Of a stretch of DNA of 64,000 bases, positions 24,916-35,805 are shown piece by piece. Under the pieces are notes generated by a model, which made no database searches, was not told the DNA's origin, and worked only from the letters and a program-made list of their open reading frames with translations. Where the stretch lies: positions 57,933,850 to 57,997,849 of the forward strand of contig NC_135714.1 of the NCBI RefSeq assembly GCF_964656455.1, read 5' to 3'. The DNA is from Halichoerus grypus. Lineage: Eukaryota; Chordata; Mammalia; Carnivora; Phocidae. A program made the position numbers and the translations under genes. Positions within the stretch are counted from its first letter, which is position 1, and each line of letters begins with the position of its first letter.

Positions 24916-27900
24916 ATTTGACACACAGGAGGCACTGAATAAGTAATAGTTTCCTATGTTTTTAAAATGTAAATATACCTAGGACACTTAAGGTACTTAT
25001 CAGGCATTCAACAATCAATATATATTGGCTTAACTGGCTTTCCCTGTTAATACCTATGGAAGAGGATCCCTACTGAAGAGGACTGTCACTAAGAGAAGTA
25101 ATTAGTAACTGAAAGATACTGAAATACAAACTTCAGCTATTTGGCAGCCCTGGATCCAAGAAGGGAGAAACTCTATTCCTTCTCTTGGTTTCCTAAATGA
25201 ATTCTGGATTCTCCTTAAATACTAGTTATTCACCGAAAATGTTTTTTATCAAGTATTGTGCTTAAGCAGACTATGAGACAAGATAATTACGACAGAACTA
25301 TTCAAAGAGCTTAACTTCTAGTTTACAAATACTGCTTTATCAATTAAGAGATGAAACTGGGGAACAAATAAGCTTCTCTGGACTCATCTGGGATTCTACC
25401 ATTATAACAAAGGAACCTGGATGGCATTTTTCCATTAAAGAACAACAACAAAAAGATTTAGAAGTGAATTTGAGGGAACAAAATCTACTGAAATAATTTT
25501 TCTTTCTCTCTCATTCTCAACCCTACCTCTTCCATGTCTACAAACGGATTCTCCCTGGCCTTGCAAATCCTTTCAAAAGTGAGTAAGTCAGTACTAATTT
25601 ATGCACTGGGAGCTCCCCTTGTCTAAAATTTCACCACTAGGTTTGTCTCTTAAATTTAAAGCCTCAAGTTACCTACCAAAAATAGCCAGAATTCTGAAAA
25701 ACTCCTATTGTCTTTATATTTTATTCATCTTTAATAAAAGTTACTTTTGAACACGAATCCTACCTTTAATAGCAAATTTTTCCCCTTTGAATTCTGCATT
25801 AGCAAACACTGATATCATCCAATTACATTTCAAAATGCATTCAATAGAATGCATGTTTCTTCTGAAATGGAGTATCAACTCATGCGATGTTAACATTTTT
25901 TTCTTGTAATATTCAAGTAAGCAATTCAGTCACTAATTTGAAAAGAAGCGCATTACAATTTTATGTTAGGAAATACATTTCTGTGTATTTTCCATATTAG
26001 TCACCCACTGAAAGCCAAGGCAATTACGCATTTTTCATTTTGATCTAAGATTTTTGAGTCAAATGGGAGGGTGGGAGAGTAGGAGAGGGAAAAGGAGAGC
26101 TCTTGGTCTTATACTTTTGTTTCCAGGTATAGCCGAAGTTACATTAATTATCTAAAACATGATTATCCTATTCTGACATTGAAGAGAAAAATCCAATTCT
26201 CAATAAGCTACTCCAACATTTAATAAGAATTAGATGCTTGTTCTTCAAGATTCAAGTAAGACTCTTATTTAAATTAAATTTCCTTTCCTTCCAATTTTTC
26301 CTCTTTCAGCAGATATAGAGAATATCCAGCTAACATTTCTTCATAGCAAATGTATATATTTTTGCTAAATTTTCCTTCAATTTTTCAGGTTAAGTACCTG
26401 AAACCACAACTATATACAGAAACTATAACCTTTCATATTCCTTTTTAACCTTTTGATGACTTTTACTAGAAGGATAATCTCAAGGATCATGTTATCCACA
26501 TTTTTCATTGTGTAGCCAATAACAGAATGAATTAGAAAATGTACTTAAATACAATGAGTATTAATCACAAGATTTCCTAGCTGTAGAAAGTTAAACTTGT
26601 GCTGACATGTCAATAAAATGATAATGAAATGAAAAACACTGCACAACTCATCCATTTAGCTTATAGTGTACAGTGACTGTGAAGTTTATTTACTTCTTTA
26701 TTTTGGTCAAGGATAGAGGCAGGTGCAGAGACATACTGTACTCCTTTCTGCCTGCTCATCCCTCATCATGTACCTATATAGATTTATTTTTAATGGCTGC
26801 ACTTTCTTACACTTATTTCTCCTGACTCATCTTCACAATTGACAAACCTACTGTTTACAGCACTGTGCACAAAACAAAATAAAGCACACTAAAAACAAAG
26901 AAACTCCCCTAGTTGATGAAAGTCAACATATATCATTCCCATTTTCTGAGGAAAATAAACCTGACTCAGAAAATTAACACACCTATAAACTTACTAAAAG
27001 TTTTGCTTCTTAGGCCAAATTCTAATGAACAAAACTACCTAGGTATATGAAGTTTACAGCATAATATTCCAGTAAGTACTGCACTCAACTTTATACCAAG
27101 TTCCAAACCACAGCTTGATATTTTGTGGGAGAATTTAAAATCTTAATAAAATACTGGCATTTTGCCCACAGCTGCATGATTGTGTTACCTTGCAATTTAC
27201 TGCCTAATTTTTCAAAGATGTCAGGCGGGGAAATAAGCTGTCATAAAAAGTGTACTGGTCTGAACCATTAGAAAACTTTGATTTCTACTTCTGCTACTAT
27301 CCACCACAGTTTCCTCTAAGCCTTGTTTTCCTCATTTTTAAAATAAAAAGGCTGAACTAGATTACTTCTAAAATGTTTCTCATCTCTGCAAAGAATCATA
27401 CAAATGAAAGATTCTCACTACCATAATAGATTTTATTGGAAATAAGAATCCCATCACATCCTCCTCTTCATTGTTTCAAATGCAGCCCAAGCAACACCCT
27501 ATACGGAAAGGTCCAACTATAAAATCAATACAAAATCTATCAACACAAACCTATTCTCAGAATTCAATAGGATAATGGAATAGCAGGGAGTGTCCATCTT
27601 TTTGGTATACATACTTGAACTATTACATCTCTACCTATATAACTTCATCCAATCTGAGGTAAAAGAGAATCTGGTCTTCCAACAGACAAGTCTCAAACTC
27701 TTTAAAAGGTATTTCTCTATTTGAACAGAACTCAAGATCCAATAATACAATTTTCAAAAAACAAGCCTTGCACCAAGATAAACTCTGTGGGAGAGAATAA
27801 ATGGCAAGTGGTACTTCTAGATAATTCAGTTGTTCTCTTACAAAAGATTTAAAATCAGCTTTTAAAGCTGTTTTCCTTCTGCTGCCTTAAGTTACAACTT

Positions 27901-28900
27901 CGTTCTCCAAGATTTTCTAGCTTCCATTTCAGGGAGTGGACAAGAGAGTTACAAAAGAGCTGATAATAAGGCTAACTCTTAGTTTTTTCTGTCAGTATGG
28001 TATGTTTTACTGAGCTTTTGGGTTATATGTGGCCTTTGAAGAATAAGGTCCTGCAACGCCGCCTGTCTGTGGACCCAGGAAAAATTATAAACAGTTATGA
28101 AACCAGATCACTAGGACAAACCAAGAGGCCTTCCTATTCCAACTCACCACAACCAAGGCTGGCTTCAAAGCACTCTTCAGCTGTCCCATATTATCTGGAA
28201 AACGACACAGCCTGGCTTAATTTTTCCTCACTAAGGAAGCATCTGAAGATGTATATGTATATACATGTAAGAGTCAAATATACTTTTCAGCCACTGAGTT
28301 ATATATAAATGTATATGGATCTAAGATCAGTTCATCCAAAATCCCTGAGAGATCAAAGAACTAAAGGCTACTTCAGCAGCCACAATAATTATGAAAAAAA
28401 AAAACAAAACCAAAAACCTGCAGAACAGTATGGAAAAGTACAGCTTCTCACGTGTCTCTCACATACACAAATACTTAGCTCTGAGTCCATTACAACCCTA
28501 CCTCCCCTCAAAACTGCTCCCTACCACCTCACAAGTGGGAGAAATTTACCAACCTCCTAGTCATTCCCCAAGAGACTCAGCTACCTATTATCTTATCCCT
28601 CCCGCTTTGGTCCCGCCCCCGCCCCAGGAATAACATGGCCCTACTGACCCCAGTCAGACCCCGCCGGGTGTGCAAAGAGGGAATCTAACCAATTCCCTCC
28701 ATCCTTAACCGTGTGAACCATCCCAGGATAACCTGCTGTTCACCAACTCTGTGGGCTCTGTGGTCCTCCCACCCCCACGTGTCAGCTACCCTCCCCCACA
28801 TCCCCACACCTCACGATTTAGGCCGGGGAAAGAAAGAGGGCAGTGGAAAGCCTGGCCGCTAAGATAGATCAACCCACAGGAATCTGTCCCACCGTAAGTC
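24916..28900. other. Intronic sequence next to the promoter, mostly unassigned
   Basis: Apart from a MIR fragment, no repeat or gene is recognised over nearly 4 kb. This contrasts with the repeat-dense flanks and may mean selective exclusion of insertions near the promoter. Confidence 0.4.
27270..27390 (+). mobile_element. MIR fragment
   Basis: 'cagtttcctctaagccttgttttcctcatttttaaaat' matches the MIR 3' core, diverged. Confidence 0.55.
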
Positions 28901-28963
28901 CCCTCCCACCTTCAGCCCCTACCCTTTACGGTCCCTTCCTCCCTCCTTCCTTTGAAACCAGGC

Positions 28964-28973
28964 CCTTGCCTCA
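28964..28973 (-). other. ANKRD17: ANKRD17 intron 1 splice donor of GC type
   Basis: Read on the minus strand the junction is TCTGAG|GCAAGG, with the last exon base at 28970 and the intron starting GC at 28969-28968. AG|GCAAG matches the consensus of the minor GC-AG class of U2-type introns, which pair strongly with U1 outside position +2. The only nearby GT (GAG|GTTTCT, nine bases earlier) has a poor donor context and would remove residues VSE, which I recall in mammalian ANKRD17. The assignment is inferred from protein colinearity, not from a transcript. Confidence 0.75.
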
Positions 28974-29333
28974 GAAACCTCCTCTTCCTCGTCGTCGTCG
29001 TCCTCTTCTTCCTCGCTGTTGTTGCTGCTGGTGCCGCCGCCACCTCCACCGCCGCCGCCGCCGCCTCCACCGCCGCCGCTGTTGTCGCTGTCGCTGCTGC
29101 TTTCGCTGCTGCTGGGGGGTCGGCAAGTCCGGTTACGCTTGGCTTTGTGGTGTTGCTGCTGCGGCGGCTTCTTCTTCAGGAGTAGGTCGCAGACTCGCAC
29201 CATCCCACGAGGAGAAGAGGCCGAGCGAGCCCCGCTGCCGCCGCCAACGCCGCTGCCGACCTCCGCCGCCGCCGCCGCCGCCGCGGGGGGGCCCGCCACG
29301 GCCGCCACCGCCGGGGGGCTCCCTTCTCCCTCA

Positions 29334-29369
<36 letters not shown>

Positions 29370-29395
29370 GCCACCGGAACCGTCGCCTTCTCCAT
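28970..29395 (-). CDS. ANKRD17: ANKRD17 first coding exon (N-terminal 142 codons)
   Basis: This exon encodes the N-terminus of ankyrin repeat domain-containing protein 17 (GTAR/MASK2), a large scaffold with two ankyrin blocks and a KH domain, linked in the literature to cell-cycle entry, YAP co-activation and RIG-I-like/NOD2 signalling. The ankyrin and KH parts are in later exons outside the window. I recognise it by MEKATVPV at the start, MVRVCDLLLKKKPPQQQHHK at residues 65-84 and KRNRTCRPPSSSESSSDSDN at 86-105. Visible low-complexity parts are an Ala run at 11-21, a second at 38-44, a basic/Gln/His patch at 74-92, a Ser-rich stretch at 95-106, 15 Gly at 107-121, and an acidic E4-D4-E4 block at 128-139. 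The ATG at 29395 has G at -3 and +4. Met65 also has a good context and could be an internal start. The exon ends in phase 0 after VSE at a GC donor; the open frame running on to 28919 is intron read-through. Confidence 0.95.
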
Positions 29396-29565
29396 CCCCA
29401 GGGAAAGAGGGAGGGCGCGGACGGGGGAGGGGCGTGGGGGCTACGCTCTACCGCGACTTCGGCCGCACCGGGGCCGACACAGCGCTCGGTGCCGCCTCCG
29501 CCGCCACCGCCTCGGTCACCTCTACTGCCGCCGCCGCCGCCGCCGCTCCGCCAGCTCTCACCTCG

Positions 29566-29575
29566 TCTCGCGATA
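29566..29575. promoter_or_regulatory. BANP/Kaiso-type CGCG motif
   Basis: TCTCGCGATA differs at one base from the palindrome TCTCGCGAGA, which is bound by BANP in CpG-island promoters and is sensitive to CpG methylation. It lies about 170 bp upstream of the ANKRD17 start codon, a typical place for a core-promoter element. Function is inferred. Confidence 0.5.
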
Positions 29576-29598
29576 CTAAGGGCGGGGAGCCTGACGAT

Positions 29599-29619
29599 GG
29601 GAGGGAGGGAGAGGGAGGG
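29599..29619 (+). other. G-quadruplex-capable G tracts
   Basis: Consecutive GGG tracts with one-base loops, then further GGG runs to about 29645 including a run of about ten G. The G-rich strand is the template strand for ANKRD17. This is a sequence-only prediction. Confidence 0.5.
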
Positions 29620-29879
29620 AGTGTGAGGGAGCAAAGGGGGGGGGGTGAGGCGTAAGGAGAGAGCCGGGTGTCTGGAGACCCAGAGGAGGGGAGACTACGG
29701 AGAGGCGAGGGAAGTGTGCCTAGGGCGACTTCCGATGGGGGGACGGCGGGGGCAGAAGAGGCCCGCGATTACTGTCGTAGCGCCGGCGAGCGCCCGGATT
29801 TCTTCTTTTTCCTCGCTATTTCCCCCACACATACAGCCCTTCAGACCTCCCCTCTTCCTTCCTCGCTTTTGACTAGAAC

Positions 29880-30064
29880 GCAGCCGCAGGCGGAAGTGCG
29901 GGTGACGCCATCAGCCGTCGCCAGAGCGGTGGCGCGCGGGTGGCCGAAAGACGAAAGTGAGATTTCGAGGGCTGGGTTCCGGGCTCCGGCGGGCGGGCGG
30001 TGCTGCGGTGCGTGCGGCGGGCGGGCAGGCTGGAGAAGAGCGGCCGGGGTCGGGTGGGAAGCCG
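29880..30064 (+). ncRNA. Possible first exon of a divergent transcript (ANKRD17-DT-like)
   Basis: On the plus strand, GCCG|GTGAGG at 30061-30070 is a near-consensus splice donor just inside the right edge of the CpG island, facing away from ANKRD17. Another usable donor, GGGAG|GTGGGG, is near 30125. Divergent lncRNAs are common at such islands, and human ANKRD17 has one annotated. The 5' limit is arbitrary and no conserved reading frame is seen, so this is inference. Confidence 0.3.
29890..29913 (+). promoter_or_regulatory. ETS site next to a CRE-like site
   Basis: GCGGAAGTG (ETS/GABPA core GGAAG) is followed six bases later by TGACGCCA (ATF/CREB half-site like), which overlaps a YY1-like CGCCAT core. 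Such pairs are common in housekeeping CpG-island promoters and could serve both ANKRD17 and a divergent transcript. Confidence 0.45.
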
Positions 30065-30140
30065 GTGAGGAAGCGCGCTCCTGACACTTTGTTAGCAGGA
30101 GGCCAGAACCGCCAGATCCGGGAGGTGGGGCCTCTTTCTG

Positions 30141-31680
30141 GGCTGTCGTATGTAGTTTTATTCCTGGCCATTTTTTCCACCGCCAAATCGTGATTAGGGC
30201 TTTGGATCTTTGAGAGGTGGCGTCGTGTAAGGGAAAGAGCCCTCTTTGCCTAAGTTTTACAGACTTCCTGAGCCTGAGTTTACAGTTGTGTGATACGGAG
30301 TTTGATTAGGTGATGGCTGAGATTACCACAACTTTGAAGTTTCCAAAGGGGAGAAGACAGGAGAAGGAAGCAGGATCTGTGCCAGAGTTTGCAGACGATT
30401 CACGGAATGACCCTGATTTAGTTCTTCCAGCCCTCACCGACTCAGCTTTTATCTGTGGAGTGAGCATTATAAATAATCATCCTTGTCTGTGCATCTCTTG
30501 GAAGGAGTATGGTGAAGGGGGGTTTGAGTTCATTTGTAGATGTATGAAGGACTTCCAGGACTTTTGAAATAATAGCGTAGCTTATTGAACTCAGAATTAT
30601 CCCTTTCTGGTCCAATAAGAGTACAGTGGCATAAGGAAAATGAAAACATCAAAGGCAGATGTACTGGCACAGGATAAAAAGTATGTCTCAGCTGACATAG
30701 TTGCCATTTTAAGACTGCTAAGTTTAATTGAGTGTGCCTGAATTTTTTTTTAGCATTTTTTTTTCTTTTTAGCATTGGCATACCATATGAAATGTGGGCA
30801 GTTGCCAGTACTCTACAGAGTACTATGGCAGAATTGGCAATGACTGAATCAATTCATTCAAACAAAAATTCATCATGTTCCTACTGTGTGCATAGTTTTT
30901 GAAATCAAAGTCTCTGCTTCCAGGGGCTGTTTGGTATAATAAGTGCTATAGTAAATATACACACTAAGCTAACTATCTGCCTGTTCCTCTCCTACAGTGG
31001 TTGCTGAGTTCCTGTGCAGAACATTACACTACATTGTGCATCATACCACTGCAGGTATCGGTTCTAGAATCTCAGCTGTATATCCATCAGCACCTTCTTT
31101 TCCCTTCCCACCAAAATACTTTTTACAGTCTTAAGTCCTAGCCACATTTCATTATATGACTTTACTTCAAAAGTCAAAAGAAGATTGATGCTATTAGGCA
31201 TTAACTCCTTCAACTTTACAAATGCTGTAGACTTAGATACTTTCAGAACTTTCCTTTTCTCCAGTATCAGAGGAATGAGACATTCTCTGCGGAGATGAAT
31301 TATCAGCACTCTAGTTCCAATTGCTTCTTTCTCTTCCATTTATTAACTTTTCTGTCTTCAATCCTACACATTTTTGGTTCCACTCCATTTCCTTTCCCTC
31401 ACAATTCTTTAAAGAGGATTCTATGTTCATTGTCTCTGTTCATTGTCTCTGTTATCTGAATTTAACTCATTAACCCTTTACACTCTAACTTCTGTACCTA
31501 TCACACTGTCAAAAATACTCTTTAATCCCATTATTAAAAGAAAATAAACTCTTGCTCTTTTACGTAGTAGTGAAATGAATTATTTTGTTGGGACTAGTAG
31601 GATACAGTCAAGCCAGCCTGTTAGAATACAGAGCACCTGCAGTGACTTTCTGTTATTTTTGACTAGCTTTTTTTTTTTTT
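30141..31680. other. Upstream flank, no gene seen
   Basis: Mostly unique AT-rich sequence between the CpG island and the first LTR-type repeat. Short open frames here (for example 30310-30567 plus) resemble no protein family I know. By synteny this starts the ANKRD17-ALB intergenic interval. Confidence 0.5.
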
Positions 31681-31689
31681 TAGAGCCTT

Positions 31690-32095
31690 GTGGCAGACTT
31701 GACTAACCATTCATGAAACATTTCTTCTTCCTGAACATACAGCTAGATTAAATTTCCCAATTTCCTTTGCAGTTAGTTGGGGCCATGTGGTTGACTTTTA
31801 GCCAGTGAAATGTGAATGGAAGTGATGCATTCATTTCCAGGCTTAAACTTCCTTCCATCCTCCTTTACTCTTTTCCGTCAGCTTGTAGCAAGTGAGTATC
31901 ATAACCTTGAAAACTATATGTTGGAGATGCCAGTGCCACAAAAGAGGTGCATGATTAGCTAAATCACTACTTAGAAGATCACCACCTCCAAATTAGAAAA
32001 ACTCTTTTTTGGACTTATTATAAGAGAGAAAATTGAGATTTGAGAATTTATATGTTATAGGAGCTAGAATGACCATAACTAATCCAGAAATTGGT
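31690..32095 (+). mobile_element. MLT1-like MaLR LTR
   Basis: 'ggggccatgtggttgacttttagccagtgaaatgtgaatgg' and 'gatgcattcatttccaggc' follow old MaLR LTRs. It is directly followed by internal-type sequence 'gaaattggtaccagaaggggaa' at about 32089. Confidence 0.6.
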
Positions 32096-32400
32096 ACCAG
32101 AAGGGGAATACTGCTAGGACAGTAATCTAAAATATGTTGCATTGGCTTAGTAATGATATAGCAGATGTTAGAGAAATTGATATAGGAGGCCAGAAGAAGG
32201 AGACCCAGGTTTTGTAGGGGCAGCATAATTGAAAAGCATATCACCTATCTATTGAGACTAGCTCCAGAGGAAATAGTTCAAAAGAATAAAAGTAATAGTG
32301 TATTTTGAATTTTACATTTTGCTTTTAGCAAGGTTTTACTAAAAAGATAAGCTCAAGGAAAGAATCGCAGAAATGAAAATGCATATGAATACTTGGAAGG

Positions 32401-32602
32401 TGGGGCGCCTGGGTGGCTCAGTCATTAAGCATCTGCCTTGGGCTCAGGTCATGATCCCAGGGTCCTGGGATCCAGCCCTGCATCGGGCTCCCTGCTCTGC
32501 AGGAAACCTGCTTCTCCCTCTCCCATTCCTCCTGCTTGTGTTCCCTCTCTTGCTGTGTCTCTTTCTGTCAAATAAATAAATAAAATCTTAAAAAAAAAAA
32601 AA
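32401..32602 (+). mobile_element. Can-SINE, young type
   Basis: Full copy with a 14-bp perfect duplication GAATACTTGGAAGG at 32387-32400 and 32603-32616. Confidence 0.95.
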
Positions 32603-32845
32603 GAATACTTGGAAGGATTGGAAATGCTGACTTTCTAGACCTTGAGTGGTAAAAAATGAAATGGGGGAAGCCTTGAGTACAGTACAGGAACAAAGAACAT
32701 ATCGAGGCTTTGGTGTTCCCATCCAAAGCCATTATTTTAGATGGCCTGAAGGTGGCTGGGATGAAGTTCTAGAGAAACAGACATGGGGTCAAGGAAGCAA
32801 AGAAGTAAATCAGGTTTGAGAATTATATAAGAAAGAACTTTGGGT

Positions 32846-32976
32846 CAGGGTGCCTGACTGGCTCAGTCAGAAGAGCATGTGACTCTTAATCTCAGGGTCA
32901 TGAGTTCAAGCCCCAAGTTGGGTATAGAAATTACTTAAATAAATAAATAAACTTAAAAAAGAAAAAAGAACAAATA
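32846..32976 (+). mobile_element. Can-SINE, short older type
   Basis: Head GGTGCCTGACTGGCTCAG and A-rich tail, lacking the CT-rich middle like the copy at 1921-2060. Duplication AACTTTGGGT at 32836-32845 and 32977-32986. Confidence 0.9.
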
Positions 32977-34652
32977 AACTTTGGGTATGGTTACTGGAAG
33001 CAAATGGATCATAAGACTACATTTTTTAAGGAATTTTATTACTAATCAAATCATTAACCTGTTCAACCCCAAGCTTGCATAAGAAAGAAATAGGGCAGAT
33101 ACTGCCAGGAAGACCAGAATTCAAAAACAGAGCTTATGGCTTGTGCCCTGCTTCCTACTAGGAAGTTTGTCCAACACAGGCAACTACACTCAAGAAGAAA
33201 CAACATACTCTGTTTAAGCAGAGTGGACCAGGCAATATTGATAACCACTCCGCTCCTGCATCTTTCTTGATGACAGTGGACTGAAAAGGAAATACAGAAT
33301 TTCTTAAGAGGTATGTAAACTTGGTTCACAGTAAGCCTAACTGCTTGCAGGACAGGGTGATGGAAACTCATGGCAGAGGCTGTGCTATGAATCCATGGAT
33401 TGGATAGAGGATCCTATTGAGAAGACACTAATATCCATACATTTTGAGGTAAGGGCAGAGGGAAAACAATCACACTTCGACTGAGAGAGTAGATTATAAG
33501 TTGTATCAACAACAGACCTTTCAGCAACAAATTTAGACACCAAGCAAACCATATTTCCCTCTGCCAATGCCATGATGGTAAAGAACTTACCTCTAGCAAC
33601 CAGATAAAATCTTAGAGGAGAAATGAGAATAGTCTAATCATAATACCTTAACTTCTGAATTCCCTGAATTTGAATAAAAAATTAATATGAAATTCAAAAC
33701 AGACTGTTAAACTGGAAGCAAGTAAGAATCTCAAAATGGCAAAGTTCTTGTTTTTATTCCTGATTAGTGCATAAAATAGTACCGGTGTCAACAAATGACA
33801 CAGTCTGAAACGTAAAACCAGTGAGTCTAGGTGGGATGCGCAGTAATAAGTTTCCTTAGCCCTAGCTAGGAGGTTTGGCAGTACTTAACATATAGCAAGC
33901 AACAACCTGTTGAATTTTAGGTTGTAGGCAATGTCTATATTAAGATGGAAATTCTAGGAGAATTGATAGGAAAACGTCAGGATTTTGGAGTGTGTCTTTT
34001 AGTGAGGTCCTACAAGAAAGGGATGCACTTCAGTCCAAGCTAGCTATCTGAATGCAGAAGAAAGAGAATCTATTTCTAAGACACTCTTTCTGTGTGTACT
34101 CAGTAATCCATGTGCCTGAGAATTAAATAAACTTGCATCTTGCAGGTTTGGAAAACCCATATTCTTTATCCTGAGCTAAAGTTAGTGCAGATAAAGGTAG
34201 GGAGTTGGACACCCAGTAAAAGGTATAATTGGAACCCTGGAAAAAACTTGATCCTTTATCACCTCATGCATCTCTTGCTGTATTCTGTCTGACAAAGATT
34301 GACAAATTAGTCCTATTGTGAGGAGCCATTCCCTGAGATGTGACTTGGGGCAAGGGGACAGATAAAACCTAGCTGCACTATCCCTAAACTCATTCTTCAG
34401 TTTAAAATTTTGGATGCAAAGGCCAAAATAGAAATACTTTAGTTTAGTTTAGTGGAGTATAGATAAATATGTAGTTAAATTTAGTTGGCTGGAGGATAGA
34501 TGTATTCCAACCTTGCAACCCATTGCTTAAGGACAGAAAACAGGTTCATATACCATCTCCATTTTTGGTTTCTAAACCACAGTTACCAAAAAGCAAAGTG
34601 ACCAGCAGCTAACTAAGATTGCAAGAGAATTGTATTGACAGAAACACCAACT

Positions 34653-34858
34653 GTTGGGGCGCCTGGGTGGCTCAGTCGTTAAGCATCTGCCTTCGGCTCA
34701 GGTTGTGATCCCGGAGTCCTGGGATTGAGCCCCGCATCAGGCTCCCTGCTCCACGGGAAGCCTGCTTCTCCCTCTCCCACCCCGCTGCTTGTATTGCCTC
34801 TCTCGCTGTGTCTCTCTCTGTCAAATAAATAAATAAAATCTTAAAAAAAAAAAAAAAA
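34653..34858 (+). mobile_element. Can-SINE, young type
   Basis: Full copy with 13-bp duplication AGAAACACCAACT at 34640-34652 and 34859-34871. Confidence 0.95.
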
Positions 34859-35014
34859 AGAAACACCAACTCCTGCAAACAAGGGCCTGTGATTGCTTAA
34901 TTCCAATGCCCTCTTTTGTGTAAGGGATAAGGGAGCACCTTTCAGAGAGCAAACTCAGGACCATTATATTAGCTGACCAAGGACCTCATCCACTAGCTAA
35001 TTAAAAGTGCCCTT

Positions 35015-35105
35015 GAGATGCCTGGGTGGCTCACTTGGTTAAGCGTCGGACTCTTGATTTCAGCTCAGGTCATGATCTCAGGGTTGTGAGATCAAGCCCG
35101 GTGTG
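35015..35105 (+). mobile_element. 3'-truncated, tailless Can-SINE head
   Basis: Only the 91-bp tRNA-related head is present, from GATGCCTGGGTGGCTCAC to 'gagatcaagcccggtgtg'. It has no CT-rich middle and no A tail, yet a perfect 9-bp repeat AGTGCCCTT sits at both ends (35006-35014 and 35106-35114). This is what a tailless retro-insertion would leave. A later deletion reaching exactly to the duplication is less likely. Confidence 0.8.
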
Positions 35106-35639
35106 AGTGCCCTTAACTCACCTTGTTAAGTTTATACCACCATCCAATAAAATTATCTTTACCGTGTTGTACCACAAAGAGCTACATCCAGACATGACCA
35201 AAAGAAATGCACATCAGAACTCTTGATTTTCAAGCAAGATGCGATAATTGGATGAGACTTTGGCATGTTTCCCAGGAGAGTATTTCAGTTGTCCATGGGA
35301 TCATTACATTGTCTTAGGCTAGGACATTTTTGAAATTATATGTACTGGAAGAAGCACAAGTGTAGATGCTAGGTAGCCAAGGGATGGAATGTGGAGAAGA
35401 CTCCAACTCTTACTTTTTGTATGTCCATCTCTTCAGGAAATGCCTTTTCTCTACCTGATAAAGCTGTCAATTATATGACTCTTTTTTTTTTTCCTTGTCA
35501 TAAAGATAGGCAGATGAGCCAGGTCAATCTTTCCAGTTATCTATGAAATTTTACTGAGGCTAGAGCTGCTGACATAACATGGAGTGAGCCTATCTTACCA
35601 TACAGCAAAGACAAAAGAAAGCAGGTATTAGCAATAGAG

Positions 35640-35805
35640 AGTAGAGTCCAGATGATATTTGAAATCCAGGATTAGATCCATTGTCCATTAAGTGGCCACT
35701 AACTTCTGCCTTTTCTTTCACCCACCCTTGACAGCTTCCTTTAAGCTATTTTAAGGTAGGTTTTATTCATTTGCAATTAAAATAGCCCTGACTAATGTAG
35801 TCCCC
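35640..35805 (+). mobile_element. Possible MaLR-type LTR 3' end
   Basis: 'atttgcaattaaaatagccctgactaatgtag' resembles the closing part of MaLR LTRs. It could be the partner LTR of the 31690 element, but the 5' part does not align by eye. Confidence 0.3.

Larger units (their letters stand above)
1..28969 (-). other. ANKRD17: ANKRD17 intron 1, 5' portion
   Basis: AT-rich sequence downstream of exon 1 in gene orientation. No reading frame resembles the next segment of ANKRD17 or any other protein, so exon 2 must lie left of position 1. This fits the long first intron of this gene in mammals. The intron carries Can-SINEs, L1 and L1-related relics, MaLR/ERVL LTRs, MIR pieces and microsatellites, listed separately. 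Confidence 0.85.
28960..30140. promoter_or_regulatory. ANKRD17: CpG island and TATA-less promoter of ANKRD17
   Basis: A sharp GC- and CpG-rich block of about 1.2 kb inside otherwise AT-rich sequence. It covers the coding exon, its 5' UTR (left of about 29600) and the upstream flank. No TATA box is visible at a sensible distance. Recognisable elements are a near-perfect BANP-type TCTCGCGATA, an ETS-type CGGAAGT close to TGACGCCA, and a G-tract cluster. The transcription start is probably dispersed between about 29400 and 29900 and cannot be fixed from sequence alone. Confidence 0.85.
32096..34600 (+). mobile_element. Probable MaLR internal remnant, interrupted by SINEs
   Basis: The start matches the region just after a MaLR 5' LTR. 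The rest is too decayed for a frame and is broken by the SINEs at 32401 and 32846. The distal limit is a guess. MaLR elements normally lack functional retroviral genes. Confidence 0.35.

Noticed and set aside
29176..29634. 152-codon minus-strand frame rich in Arg and Gly
   Set aside because: Alternative frame of the same GC-rich exon and 5' UTR; the ANKRD17 frame explains the region.
28843..29655. 270-codon plus-strand open frame over the CpG island, plus two others on the same strand
   Set aside because: They are antisense or out-of-frame readings of the GCC/GGC runs in ANKRD17 exon 1, and the composition is forced by the triplet repeats.
30310..30567. Candidate small coding gene in the divergent transcript
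   Set aside because: An 85-codon frame without recognised homology or splice context; chance is sufficient.
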